Source of the DNA: Variimorphobacter saccharofermentans
GTDB lineage: Bacteria > Bacillota > Clostridia > Lachnospirales > Lachnospiraceae
Reading direction: 5' to 3'
DNA: 64,000 nucleotides
Assembly (NCBI RefSeq): GCF_014174405.1
Contig: NZ_JACEGA010000001.1
Span: 1,362,001-1,426,000, forward strand
Shown: piece after piece, positions 1-9,700 of the stretch
How positions within the stretch are numbered: position 1 is the stretch's first letter
Layout of the letters: each line of letters opens with the position of its first letter
Notes under the pieces: generated by a model
What the model was told of the DNA's origin: nothing
What the model saw: the letters and a program-made list of their open reading frames with translations, nothing else
Databases searched by the model: none
Program-made: the position numbers and the translations under genes

Positions 1-1258
1 CTCGAGTAAGACATCGGTTGCAACAGTAAATTCTTCTGGTAAGATTACAGCAAAGAGCCCCGGAACTGCCACGATTACGGCTTCCGTAGATGGAAAGAAG
101 CTTACTTGTAAGGTTACTGTAAAGGCAGTAGTTACGCCTACTCCGACGGTAAAACCAACGCCTACCGTTTCTCCTGCACCTATAAAGAATACCACTTCAC
201 CTACTAAGAAAATAGTTGGTTATTATGCGGCCTGGGCTAGATATTCTGGATATACTCCTGATAAAATAGATGCAAAAAAACTGACACATATTAATTACGC
301 ATTTGCCAATATTGGAAGCGACTTAAAAATTAAACTGGGTTATCCGGACATAGATGAAGCCAATATAAAGCAGTTAATCAAGTTGAAGCAATCCAATCCC
401 AGCCTCAAATTATTAATTGCTATAGGAGGCTGGACCTGGTCCGGACGCTTCTCCGATGTGGCATTGACGATGGAGTCCAGAAACACTTTTGCCGAAAGCT
501 GCCTGGAATTTATATTAAAATACGGATTTGACGGTATTGACCTCGACTGGGAATATCCAGTAAGCGGAGGATTAGAAACGAATACCAGAAGACCGGAGGA
601 TAAGAAGAATTTTACGCTTTTGATGAAAATCTTACGGGAAAAGCTGGATGCACAGGGGAAAAAAGATGGAAAGCAATATGTTTTGTCATTCGCAGGAGCT
701 TTAGGAAGCTGGTATATTAATAATATCGAAGCGTCTGAATTAAGCAAGTATGTTAATTATGTGAATGTTATGTCATATGACCTTCATGGACCCTGGGAGC
801 AGTACACGGGTTATAATGCCCCGCTATTTAATGACAGTGGCTCTGCTTACATAAAGAATAGTGTGGATGTAGGAATTCGCGCCTGGCTTCAGGCTGGATT
901 CCCGAAGAGTCAGATTGTGATGGGAATTCCTTTCTACGGATATATATATCAGGCTGTCGCTGATGTAAATAATGGATTAGGGCAAACATATTCAGGTGGA
1001 GCGTCTATCAATTATGCAAATATAGTAGGAAATTATTTGAACAACATAAGCTTCAGGAAATATTTTGATCAAAAGGCCATGGTGCCATATATGTTTAATG
1101 GCTCTACCTTTATTACTTATGAGGATGAGCAGTCAATAACGGCAAAATCGAAGTATGTAAAAGAGAATGATCTAAGTGGTGTTATGATATGGGAGCTCAG
1201 TCAGGATCCCAATGAAGTATTATTGGACGCAATTTATAGTAGCTTGATTTTGAAGTAA
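1..1258 (+). CDS. Secreted chitinase-like GH18 protein with BIG2 domain, 3' part only
   Basis: The reading frame is already open at base 2, so the start lies before the window. The visible part begins inside a bacterial Ig-like group 2 domain (SVATVNSSGKITAKSPGTAT), followed by a Pro/Thr-rich linker (about bases 120-210) and then a GH18 barrel beginning KKIVGYYAAWARY. The GH18 signature DGIDLDWE is present; its last residue, the catalytic proton-donor Glu, is encoded at 551-553, and the strand-3 motif IAIGGW lies upstream. MSYDLHGPWE and the terminal MIWELSQD motif are typical of chitinase-type GH18 enzymes. By family it would cleave beta-1,4-GlcNAc linkages in chitin or related glycans outside the cell, with the Ig-like domain for wall attachment or spacing. 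Endo- versus exo-activity cannot be told. A terminator follows at 1374. Confidence 0.9.
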   Translation, partial: SSKTSVATVNSSGKITAKSPGTATITASVDGKKLTCKVTVKAVVTPTPTVKPTPTVSPAPIKNTTSPTKKIVGYYAAWARYSGYTPDKIDAKKLTHINYAFANIGSDLKIKLGYPDIDEANIKQLIKLKQSNPSLKLLIAIGGWTWSGRFSDVALTMESRNTFAESCLEFILKYGFDGIDLDWEYPVSGGLETNTRRPEDKKNFTLLMKILREKLDAQGKKDGKQYVLSFAGALGSWYINNIEASELSKYVNYVNVMSYDLHGPWEQYTGYNAPLFNDSGSAYIKNSVDVGIRAWLQAGFPKSQIVMGIPFYGYIYQAVADVNNGLGQTYSGGASINYANIVGNYLNNISFRKYFDQKAMVPYMFNGSTFITYEDEQSITAKSKYVKENDLSGVMIWELSQDPNEVLLDAIYSSLILK

Positions 1259-1304
1259 CACTATGATACACTTAATTCAATTAGTTCGACATAATGGTTT
1301 ATGA

Positions 1305-1318
1305 ATGTAAGCTTACAT
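1305..1318. promoter_or_regulatory. 14-bp perfect palindrome upstream of MATE gene
   Basis: ATGTAAGCTTACAT is a perfect palindrome between the GH18 gene and the MATE exporter. It is a plausible dimeric repressor site, but it lies before the terminator at 1374 and no matching regulator is adjacent. Chance occurrence in AT-rich DNA is possible. Confidence 0.2.
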
Positions 1319-1373
1319 GTATCATATTTTATCAAAATTACAACATAGAATAGTATACTTGACTAAAGTATAC

Positions 1374-1416
1374 GGGGACAGCCTGCTAATTTTAGAAGGA
1401 AGTCCCCCTTTTCTTT
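1374..1416 (+). terminator. Rho-independent terminator after GH18 gene
   Basis: GGGGAC (1374-1379) pairs with GTCCCC (1402-1407) and is followed by a CTTTTCTTT pyrimidine tract. It lies 115 bp past the GH18 stop and 50 bp before the MATE start, so it separates the two transcripts. Confidence 0.7.
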
Positions 1417-1465
1417 AATTTAACATAAAGTTAAAAAATGTAAGAATAAATATAGGGGTAATTGG

Positions 1466-2791
1466 ATGTTTACAAGGAAAGATTTAATAAAACTAATAAT
1501 TCCATTGATTATTGAACAGGTACTAGCGGTTACTGTAGGTATGGCCGATAGCATGATGGTAGCCAGAGTCGGAGAAACAGCAGTATCTGGGGTATCCCTA
1601 GTTGATTCTTTAAATGTATTATTAATCGGCTTATTTAGTGCCTTAGCCACGGGCGGTGCTGTCGTTTCGTCCCAGTATTTAGGTCATAAGGATGAGGATA
1701 ATGCCTGTGTTGCCGGCGAACAGCTGATTGCGATTACCTTTATGATCTCTCTGGTACTAATGGTTCTTACCTTTGCGTTGGGTAAATATGCACTCATTCT
1801 TTTGTTTGGAGATGTTGAGACCGCAGTAATGGCCAATGCCAGAATCTATTTGTTCTATTCTGCTATGTCGTATCCTTTCATTGCGGTCTATAATGCATGT
1901 GCAGCATTATTCCGGTCCATGGGTAATTCTAAAATATCAATGATTACTTCCGCTATTATGAACTTAATAAATATTATCGGAAATGCTATTTTAATCTTTG
2001 GATTTGATATGGGAGTAGCAGGTGCAGCAATAGCAACACTAATTTCAAGAATTTTTGCGGCAATGATTATGCTTATCCTGTTAAAAAACACAAATCTGCC
2101 GATTCATATACAAGCACTGCGTAGCCTACGAATTAATTTCTCAATGATAAAACGCATTTTGCGTATAGGTGTTCCGAATGGTATGGAAAACAGTGTATTT
2201 CAAATTGGTAAAATCCTTGTTCAAGGAATTACAGCAAGTCTTGGTACTTCTGCAATAACAGCAACTGCAATAGCCGGAAATGTGGGTGGATTAGGTGTCC
2301 TCCCGGGTTCTGCTATGAGTCTTGCGTTGATTACAGTAGTTGGACGCTGTGTCGGAGCAAGAGATTACGATGGGGTCAAATTGTATACGAAAAAATTAAT
2401 TAAGATTGCGTATATAGTAATGGGTATTCTGAATATTATGATCATAATCATGATACCGTTAATCCTAAAATTATATAGTCTGACTGAAGAAACAGGGAGC
2501 ATAGCTTCTGAGTTAATTACATACCATTGCATTCTTTCGTCCTTGATTTGGCCGTTGTCATTTTCATTACCTAACGCACTACGCGCTGCAAACGATGTAA
2601 AATACACAATGTGGGTATCCATGATATCTATGTGGATATGGAGAATTGCATTCAGCTACATATTGGCAATTACTCTGGAAATAGGCGTGCTGGGTGTATG
2701 GATTGCAATGACCATTGACTGGCTCTTTCGCTCTATTTGTTTTGTGGTCCGTTTTCGAAAGGAAAAATACCGGTCTATGGGAATGCTGTAA
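1466..2791 (+). CDS. MATE family multidrug/Na+ efflux transporter
   Basis: The 441-residue protein is almost wholly hydrophobic with about 12 membrane segments in two similar halves, the expected size and layout of the MATE family. MFTRKDLIKLIIPLIIEQVLAV and GMADSMMVARVGETAVSGVS at the N-terminus are the characteristic first-helix motifs of clostridial MatE proteins. By family it exports cationic drugs or metabolites in exchange for Na+ or H+; the substrate cannot be read from sequence. The ATG at 1466 follows an AGGGG ribosome site. It appears to be transcribed alone, between the terminators at 1374 and 2850. Confidence 0.9.
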   Translation: MFTRKDLIKLIIPLIIEQVLAVTVGMADSMMVARVGETAVSGVSLVDSLNVLLIGLFSALATGGAVVSSQYLGHKDEDNACVAGEQLIAITFMISLVLMVLTFALGKYALILLFGDVETAVMANARIYLFYSAMSYPFIAVYNACAALFRSMGNSKISMITSAIMNLINIIGNAILIFGFDMGVAGAAIATLISRIFAAMIMLILLKNTNLPIHIQALRSLRINFSMIKRILRIGVPNGMENSVFQIGKILVQGITASLGTSAITATAIAGNVGGLGVLPGSAMSLALITVVGRCVGARDYDGVKLYTKKLIKIAYIVMGILNIMIIIMIPLILKLYSLTEETGSIASELITYHCILSSLIWPLSFSLPNALRAANDVKYTMWVSMISMWIWRIAFSYILAITLEIGVLGVWIAMTIDWLFRSICFVVRFRKEKYRSMGML

Positions 2792-2849
2792 TAGGATGCT
2801 TGTTTAAGCAAGCTGATCATAACGTCAATACTATTTATATGAGAAATGG

Positions 2850-2898
2850 AATATGCTGATGCAGTTGTAGTTTATTTGCAGCTGATCAGCATATTTTT
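2850..2898 (+). terminator. Rho-independent terminator after MATE gene
   Basis: AATATGCTGAT (2850-2860) pairs perfectly with ATCAGCATATT (2885-2895). A further CAGTTG/CAGCTG pairing lies inside, and a T run follows. It ends the MATE transcript. Confidence 0.8.
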
Positions 2899-2946
2899 TA
2901 TGCTTTATTTTTATATTGATGAATTTAAGAGTCTATTAAATTATGG

Positions 2947-2975
2947 TTGCATTTTTGTAAATACTGGCATATAAT
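2947..2975 (+). promoter_or_regulatory. SigA-type promoter of the metal-resistance pair
   Basis: TTGCAT (2947-2952), a spacer of exactly 17 bp and a perfect TATAAT (2970-2975). It lies 87 bp before the CadC-type regulator start and immediately upstream of the operator-like repeat at 2985. Confidence 0.75.
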
Positions 2976-2984
2976 GTTTATAAC

Positions 2985-3004
2985 AGTTGAACAATTAATC
3001 AACT
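2985..3004. promoter_or_regulatory. Probable CadC/ArsR operator
   Basis: AGTTGA (2985-2990) and TCAACT (2999-3004) form a 6-bp inverted repeat with an 8-bp AT-rich centre. It starts 10 bp after the -10 box, over the expected transcription start. ArsR/CadC repressors bind such AT-rich dyads and release them on metal binding, so autoregulation of the following two genes is inferred. Confidence 0.55.
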
Positions 3005-3061
3005 AATCAATCATATAAAATGATATAAAGTATATTGCCAAGCTGGCGGAACGGAGGAATT

Positions 3062-3427
3062 ATGAATCAGGAGAATAAATCAAGTATCTGTGATTGTGAT
3101 GTGATACACGCTGATGTGGTGGATAAGGTTAAGAACAGTATGCCCAATGATGAAAAGCTTTATGATCTGGCAGATTTTTTTAAGATATTTGGCGATAGTA
3201 CCAGACTAAAAATATTATGGGCACTTGACCGTGAGGAAATGTGCGTATGTGATCTTGCTGTACTTTTAAATATGACAAAATCGGCAATTTCCCATCAATT
3301 AAAAACTCTGCGTCAGGAGAAGCTGGTAAAGTATCGAAGAGATGGTAAGAATGCATTCTATTCCCTGCAGGATGACCATGTACAGAATATTCTGGAGATT
3401 GGATTAGAACATATCGAAGAGGCATAA
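3062..3427 (+). CDS. CadC-like ArsR/SmtB metal-sensing repressor
   Basis: A 121-residue winged-helix repressor. The start at 3062 is chosen because GGAGG ends a few bases before it; an in-frame upstream start at 3035 has no ribosome site. The helix-turn-helix reads LAVLLNMTKSAISHQLKTLR, followed by a wing, KYRRDGKNAFYSL. Cys10 and Cys12 near the N-terminus, with Cys61 and Cys63 in EMCVCDLA just before the recognition helices, reproduce the alpha3N thiolate site of CadC-type sensors for Cd(II), Pb(II) or Zn(II). It is followed after 26 bp by a P1B ATPase, the classic CadC-CadA arrangement. The metal it senses is inferred from the thiolate site. Confidence 0.88.
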   Translation: MNQENKSSICDCDVIHADVVDKVKNSMPNDEKLYDLADFFKIFGDSTRLKILWALDREEMCVCDLAVLLNMTKSAISHQLKTLRQEKLVKYRRDGKNAFYSLQDDHVQNILEIGLEHIEEA

Positions 3428-3453
3428 TCTAACATTGCAGAGGAGTCATGAGT

Positions 3454-5571
3454 ATGAGGAAAGAATATATTCTGGAAGGGCTATGCTGTGCGAATTGTGC
3501 AGCAAAGATAGAAAAGGAAGTACGGGCATTATTCGGAGTTCTGGAGGCCAATATTAACCTTGTGAATTGTAAGCTGAGTATTCAATTAGCGGATGGTGTA
3601 GATACGGATTTGACCCAGGTGATAAAGCAGATTGTCGCATCACATGAGCCTTCAGTGAAAGTCATTAAACATGATGAGGACAAAGAGGAAGTAGGAACAA
3701 AGCAGGAGAAAAAGGAAACAATGGATGAAAATAAAATCTTTCTCGTGCGTCTGGCTATCACGGTTGTATTAACAGCCTTATGTTCTGTTATAAATATACA
3801 GGATCATATTAAAATAATTGTATTAGCAATAGCTTATCTGGTGATAGGCTATGAAGTATTAATGAATGCAATAAAGAATATCCTAAGGGGAAAGTTGTTT
3901 GATGAGAACTTTCTTATGGGATTTGCGTCCTTAGCGGCATTTATAATCGGGGATCAGTTAGAAGCAATCTCGGTACTGGTTTTCTATGAGATTGGGGAGC
4001 TACTACAGGATATGGCTGTTAACAAATCAAGAAAGAACATTGCCGATCTTATGGACATAAGACCGGATTATGCCAATAAAATGGTGGGTGAACGAATTGA
4101 AGCTCTTCCTCCGGAGAAAATAGAGGTAGGAGATATTATCTTGGTAAAGCCGGGAGAGAAAATACCATTGGATGGTATGGTTGTAAAGGGAAACAGCTTT
4201 ATTGATACCAGGGCACTTACCGGTGAAAGTGTTCCGAGAGAAGTAACAGTCGATGATATGGTGCTCTCAGGTACGATAAGTACCAATGGTTTATTGGAGA
4301 TTAAGGTTACTAAGCCATATGGAGAAGCAACAGTCAGTAAGATATTAGAGCTGGTACAGAATGCCGGTAGTAAGAAAGCAGAAAGTGAAAAATTCATTAC
4401 CAGGTTTGCGAATTACTATACCCCGATCGTTGTTATTCTTGCAATAGCGGTTGCGGTATTTCCTCCTCTATTTGGGTTTGGAACTTTTACACAATGGCTA
4501 TACCGTGCCTTAAGCTTTCTGATTATATCATGCCCATGCGCCCTTGTAATCTCAATTCCGCTCAGCTTTTTTGGGGGGATTGGAGGTGGAGCAAAGCATG
4601 GTGTTCTCATTAAGGGAGGCAATTATCTGGATGCGTTAAAACAGGTGGACACCATTGTATTCGATAAAACCGGAACACTTACACAAGGAATATTCGAGGT
4701 GTCAAATGTATGTCCCATGGATGGAGTGGATGAAAGCTATTTAGTCCGTATGGCCGCAATAGCAGAGAGTCAATCCACACATCCGATTGCAAAATCCATT
4801 CTAGCCTACTATAATAATATCAGTAAGGATAAAGCAATGCAGCCTGTCCAGATTAATGAACTGGCAGGACATGGTGTAGTAGCTGATACAGAATCCGAGG
4901 TTATTTATGCCGGTAATGAAAAACTAATGAAGCAGCATAATATTGATGTGCCACAGAATCATAGCGCAGGAAGTATTGTTCATGTTGCAGTGAATGAGAA
5001 TTATCTGGGATATATTTTGATCGATGATGTTATAAAGCCAGAAACAAAGGGCGTTATGAGGGAATTAAAGCAATTAGGAGTAAAAAGAACCATCATGCTC
5101 ACTGGTGATCATGAAGAAGCAGCAAAAGCAGTAGCTAAGCTATGCCAAGTGGATGAATATCAGTCGGAATTGCTACCACAGGACAAAGTAGCCTGGTTTG
5201 ATAAGTATAAAAACCAGGCGGGTATGAGCGGCAAGATTGCATTCGTCGGTGACGGTATTAATGATGCACCGGTACTGGCAGGAGCCGATATTGGTATTGC
5301 TATGGGTGGTATCGGATCGGACGCAGCGATTGAAGCAGCAGATATTGTAATAATGAATGACGAAATCGGGAAAGTTGTTACAGCAATTAAAATCGCTCGT
5401 AAGACAAAAAAGATCGTCATACAGAATATCGTATTCGCATTATCTGTTAAGGCTATTATTATGCTATTATCCTTTTTCGGAATAACCTCCATCTGGTTCG
5501 CAATATTTGCAGATGTTGGTGTTGCACTCTTGGCACTATTAAATGCCTTAAGAGCGATGTCTATAAAATAA
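3454..5571 (+). CDS. cadA: P1B-type heavy-metal translocating ATPase (CadA/ZntA-like)
   Basis: A 705-residue P-type ATPase that exports soft divalent metals (Cd, Zn, Pb) by family. One N-terminal metal-binding domain carries the CCANC motif (residues 11-15). The membrane motif CPC at 360-362 and the phosphorylated Asp404 of DKTGTLT are intact, as are TGES (actuator), the HP motif in STHPIAKS, the MLTGDHE segment and the GDGINDAP hinge. The start at 3454 is preferred over the ATG at 3448, because GGAG at 3442-3445 sits 8 bp from the former and 2 bp from the latter. It lies 26 bp after the repressor and is probably co-transcribed with it. CPC, one metal-binding domain and the CadC partner favour Cd/Zn over Cu. 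Confidence 0.92.
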   Translation: MRKEYILEGLCCANCAAKIEKEVRALFGVLEANINLVNCKLSIQLADGVDTDLTQVIKQIVASHEPSVKVIKHDEDKEEVGTKQEKKETMDENKIFLVRLAITVVLTALCSVINIQDHIKIIVLAIAYLVIGYEVLMNAIKNILRGKLFDENFLMGFASLAAFIIGDQLEAISVLVFYEIGELLQDMAVNKSRKNIADLMDIRPDYANKMVGERIEALPPEKIEVGDIILVKPGEKIPLDGMVVKGNSFIDTRALTGESVPREVTVDDMVLSGTISTNGLLEIKVTKPYGEATVSKILELVQNAGSKKAESEKFITRFANYYTPIVVILAIAVAVFPPLFGFGTFTQWLYRALSFLIISCPCALVISIPLSFFGGIGGGAKHGVLIKGGNYLDALKQVDTIVFDKTGTLTQGIFEVSNVCPMDGVDESYLVRMAAIAESQSTHPIAKSILAYYNNISKDKAMQPVQINELAGHGVVADTESEVIYAGNEKLMKQHNIDVPQNHSAGSIVHVAVNENYLGYILIDDVIKPETKGVMRELKQLGVKRTIMLTGDHEEAAKAVAKLCQVDEYQSELLPQDKVAWFDKYKNQAGMSGKIAFVGDGINDAPVLAGADIGIAMGGIGSDAAIEAADIVIMNDEIGKVVTAIKIARKTKKIVIQNIVFALSVKAIIMLLSFFGITSIWFAIFADVGVALLALLNALRAMSIK

Positions 5572-5591
5572 TAAACTAGAGGAGAACAAAC

Positions 5592-6488
5592 ATGAGTACA
5601 CAACCAAATGCAAATCCGGGAGATTCTAATAAAATAACAAGAGACTACTTCGATTCCCTTCTGATTGAGATGAGACATATCGATGCTGTTTTACCATCTA
5701 CGACCTTTGAGCTCTATGGAGAAACATTTTCAACACCAATCATGACTGCTGCATTATCTCATTTAGGCAATTGTCATCCGAACGGGATGGCTGAACTGGC
5801 GAAAGGAGCGTATGCTGCCAGGGCTGTTATGTGGGCTGGTATGGGTGATGAAGAGGAATTGGAAGCCATTGTAGGAACCGGAGCCAGAACCATTAAGATT
5901 ATTAAGCCATATGCAGATCATGATTTGATATTCAAAAAGATTGAACATGCGGAAAAATGTGGAGCTTTGGCAGTTGGAATGGATTTAGATCATTCCTTCA
6001 ATGGAAAGGGACAATATGATACGGTACTTGGATATCAAATGACGTCAAAATCCATGGAAGACTTAAAAAGCTTCATACAGGCGACTAAGCTACCATTTAT
6101 TATTAAGGGCGTGCTGAGTGAACAAGATGCATATCGATGTATCGAACTGGGTGTTAAGGGTATTGTTGTTTCACACCATCATGGTATTCAGAATTATGCG
6201 GTACCTCCACTTATGATATTACCGAAAATAGCCAAAGTGATTGATAACCAAATCCCGATTTTTGTTGATTGTGGAATCTCAAATGGAATGGACGCATTTA
6301 AAGCGATAGCGCTTGGGGCTTCGGCAGTATCTGTGGGACGCACGCTCATGGAGGTATTGTCCCAGGGTGGAGCAGTGGCCGTACAGAGGAAACTGGAAGA
6401 AATGACGGCAGAACTTGCAGGAGTGATGGCGCGTACCTGTTCTGCAGAGCTGAAGGATATAGATCCCAGGGTAATATGGCATAGGTAA
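5592..6488 (+). CDS. FMN-dependent alpha-hydroxy-acid oxidase-like protein, divergent
   Basis: A 298-residue protein with the fold signature of the FMN-dependent alpha-hydroxy-acid dehydrogenase/oxidase family. FIIKGVLSEQDAYRCIELG matches the FMN-binding Lys strand, and DCGISNGMDAFKAIALGA matches the usual DGGIRxGxDVxKALALGA. The usual SNHGGRQLD active-site loop reads SHHHGIQNY: the catalytic His position is kept but the substrate-carboxylate Arg is Ile. The protein is also 40-60 residues shorter than glycolate or lactate oxidases. It starts 20 bp after cadA with AGAGGAGA as ribosome site, so it may be the third gene of that operon. The substrate is unknown and the reaction may differ from the named family. 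Confidence 0.7.
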   Translation: MSTQPNANPGDSNKITRDYFDSLLIEMRHIDAVLPSTTFELYGETFSTPIMTAALSHLGNCHPNGMAELAKGAYAARAVMWAGMGDEEELEAIVGTGARTIKIIKPYADHDLIFKKIEHAEKCGALAVGMDLDHSFNGKGQYDTVLGYQMTSKSMEDLKSFIQATKLPFIIKGVLSEQDAYRCIELGVKGIVVSHHHGIQNYAVPPLMILPKIAKVIDNQIPIFVDCGISNGMDAFKAIALGASAVSVGRTLMEVLSQGGAVAVQRKLEEMTAELAGVMARTCSAELKDIDPRVIWHR

Positions 6489-6529
6489 TTAGTCTTAACT
6501 GATTAGGATACGAAGCAATACATCGAAAT

Positions 6530-6613
6530 AATAAGGCTGTGAGAACGACGGATTACTGGCCCGGATAGGCATTTTCGGCAGACAAAGACATCGTTTCCAT
6601 CGCCTTATTTTTT
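6530..6613 (+). terminator. Structured intergenic element with terminal T run
   Basis: An outer stem AATAAGGC/GCCTTATT (6530-6537 with 6602-6609) is followed by a T run. It encloses a 64-nt insert with further pairings: AACGA (6544-6548) with TCGTT (6591-6595), and CTG/CCG with CGG/CAG around 6556-6581. It ends the FMN-enzyme transcript. The large folded insert is unusual for a plain terminator, and I could not match it to a riboswitch consensus I know. Confidence 0.5.
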
Positions 6614-6740
6614 ATTGCTTTTCCAACATATAATGACACAGAAGTGCCAAATATTACATGTATAATTTGACTAAAGTAGCTAATAAAATCCATATTATTG
6701 CCGATATATTCAATATGATAAGGTTTTTGGGAGGTAACGT

Positions 6741-9700
6741 ATGACTAATATGAGAAAACTTGGCTTAACGTTTTTGTTTGGCTTTTTATTCACAATTGCA
6801 TTTCTTGGCTTTTCGGACCGGGAAGCAATGGCTTCTGCAACGACATTACCTGATTTTTATTTTAAATTTGAGGGTGTCAAACGGGACGATGGTTCTGAAT
6901 ATGTGATGACGGATGACGATGTGGATCTGATTGTTACATCGGATGAGTGGGCAGTTCCACCGGATGTAGAGTGGTCAAGCTCTGAGCATGGGATTGTCAC
7001 TTTCCAGACAACAGGAGCTCCCAATAGAGTAAGATTGATAAGAAAAAGCCCCGGGTATGCTACTATTACAGCAACCATGAGGAAAGATGGATTAGAGAAG
7101 GTTATCAACTGTAGAATAAAAGTGAATCTGGCTATTGATTATATTAAGACAGATCTACGAACAATTACGATTAGTAATAATAAGGTTTTATACCTGGATC
7201 CTCATGATCCATCAAACAGTGAGAAACGGATATTCCTTCAAGGAGTTTCCTATAATGCACAGGGTGAAGCGCTTGCGGTATCCGGATCCTCCCTTTCTAT
7301 ACCAGCTGTTATATGGGAAAGTGGGGATGAGAGTGTTGCAACGGTGGATAAGGGACTTGTAAAAGCAGTAGGTCCAGGATCGACGACTATAACGGTCAGG
7401 AGTATCGTTGGTGACCCAATGGAAGCATCGTTGAGGGTCGTTGTAAAACCGGAGTTTGATATAAGGTTTGGTACTACAACACAACACTCCAGTGAAAGCA
7501 ATACGGCAAGTGCAATCGAGAATGTTCCTTCCAGTTTTATTATCAGTACCCAGACGAATAATGCTGCTAAGTTAAAGTGGGAGATATATGACTGCAGTAA
7601 CAATCAAAGAATACCAGAGGGTTCTTCGGGTAAGATGTCATATACAGTTAGTCTCGGAAATATCCTCTTTGATAATGTGAAGGCCGGTACTTATGAAATC
7701 TATGCGTTTGCAGCGGATGATTTTTATAAAGAAACGAACGTTCCGTATGCATATATGAAGATTGAAGTACCAATAAATTTTAAAGATCAGAATGTGGTTA
7801 TGTCAGTGGGTGATACCTATAGCCTGTTTACAAATACTAACATTCCTTCAGATAATATATTCAGTACAGTAATTTATGATCCGAACAATACCAATGTGGT
7901 ACGCTATTCAGACGGTATTATAACCGCTCGAGGTGAAGGTAAGGTAAAGCTCACCTTTGTATACGATCCCTCGACGAAATTATTCTCTGGTTCGCCAGCG
8001 GATATGACCATTAATATTACAGTAATAGACGGAATTTCCTTAAGCACATCAAAAGCAACCATGCCGGCAAATGGAACATTGTTACTTGATGCGATCTTAA
8101 CGAATAAAGATATTACCCGATATCCCGTTACATGGAGTTCAGAGGATCCCAGTATAGCGACAGTGGATTCAAAGGGTCTGGTTACAGCAACATCAAAAGC
8201 AGGTACTACAAGAATTATTGCAACTCAGGTTATCAACGGTGTCGCAAAAAGAGCAGTTTGTGAAGTTACTGTACAACCGACCATGAATTCCATTACAATG
8301 ACGCCGGATAAATTACCCCTTCCTATTAACGGAATCGATACAATAACAGCTACAATTAACCCGGAAGGTTTATCCGATGTGAAGCTTGTTTGGAAATCCT
8401 CGAATCCAGATATCGTAAGCATTGAAAGAGTGAATGGTTTCACCGCTACGGTTAGGGGAGGAAGTACAGGTGGACATGCTGTTATCACAGCAATTAATCA
8501 GGATAATGTAGTAGTTGGATATTGCCATGTCACTGTTCATCAGCCTGTGGATAAGATTACATTATCGGAAACAAACGTTACCATGGCATTTTCTCAGAAG
8601 AGTCTTCAGCTTCGTGCCATTGTCAGTCCTGAGAATGCAGTTAATAAAGATATTGTGTGGGAAACTTCTGATCCTTCAGTGGCAACTGTAACAGAAAACG
8701 GTTTGGTTGAATTTAAGAAGGCAGGTACGGTAGCCATTGTTGCAGTTTCAGTAGATAACCCCAATGCAAGAGCAATTTGTAATATTAATATACAGATTCC
8801 TGTTACAGGGATTACTCTGACGAATAAATCAATCGTGATGTATTCGGGAGAAACAACAAAAATAGGTTATTCACTCAACCCTGCAAATTCAACAAATAGT
8901 GCAGTAACCTGGTCATCTTCTAACAATGCGATCGTTACCGTAGACGCTACCGGTAAAGTTACTGCGAAGGGACCTGGTACGGCGACAATTATTGTTAGAT
9001 CGGCAGATGGTGGATATACTGCTTATTGTACAGTTACTGTACGCCGTGTAGCTTCCGGTGTTAAGTTAGATGCCTCTGACCTGTCACTTAAGGTTGGTGA
9101 AAGCTATCAATTAAAAGCAACGTTATCACCGGCAGACAGTACGGAAGTGAAGCTTACCTGGGAGACTACTGATAATAAAGTAGTATCCGTAGATGGAAAT
9201 GGTAAATTACAGGCAAAGAGCAGTGGTTCAGCAATTATCTTTGTGAAAACAGAAGGCGGTGGAACCGCATTCTGTAAGGTTACGGTTAGCCAACCAGTAC
9301 AAGGAGTGATTCTAAACTTTTCTGAGAAGACTGTTTATATTGGTCAGACAGTGAAATTTAAGGCCTCAGTAACACCAAGTGAGGCTACCAATCTTCGTGT
9401 AACCTGGAAGAGTTCAAATGAAAAGGTTGCAACGGTAAATGCAGATGGTGAAGTAACCGGTAAAGCAGGTGGTATGACGGTGATTACCTGTACTACTGTG
9501 GATGGTGGACATACAGCTACCTGTATCGTTACAGTCAGAGAGCCAGTTACTTCGATTACACTCAATTATGACAGCTACAGTATAGGTGTTGGCAAAACAG
9601 TTCAGCTGAGAGCTACTGTGATATCAGAGACAGCAACAGACCAGACAGTTAAGTGGGTATCCAGTAATCCAAAGGTTGCTACTGTAAACTCCAAAGGTAA

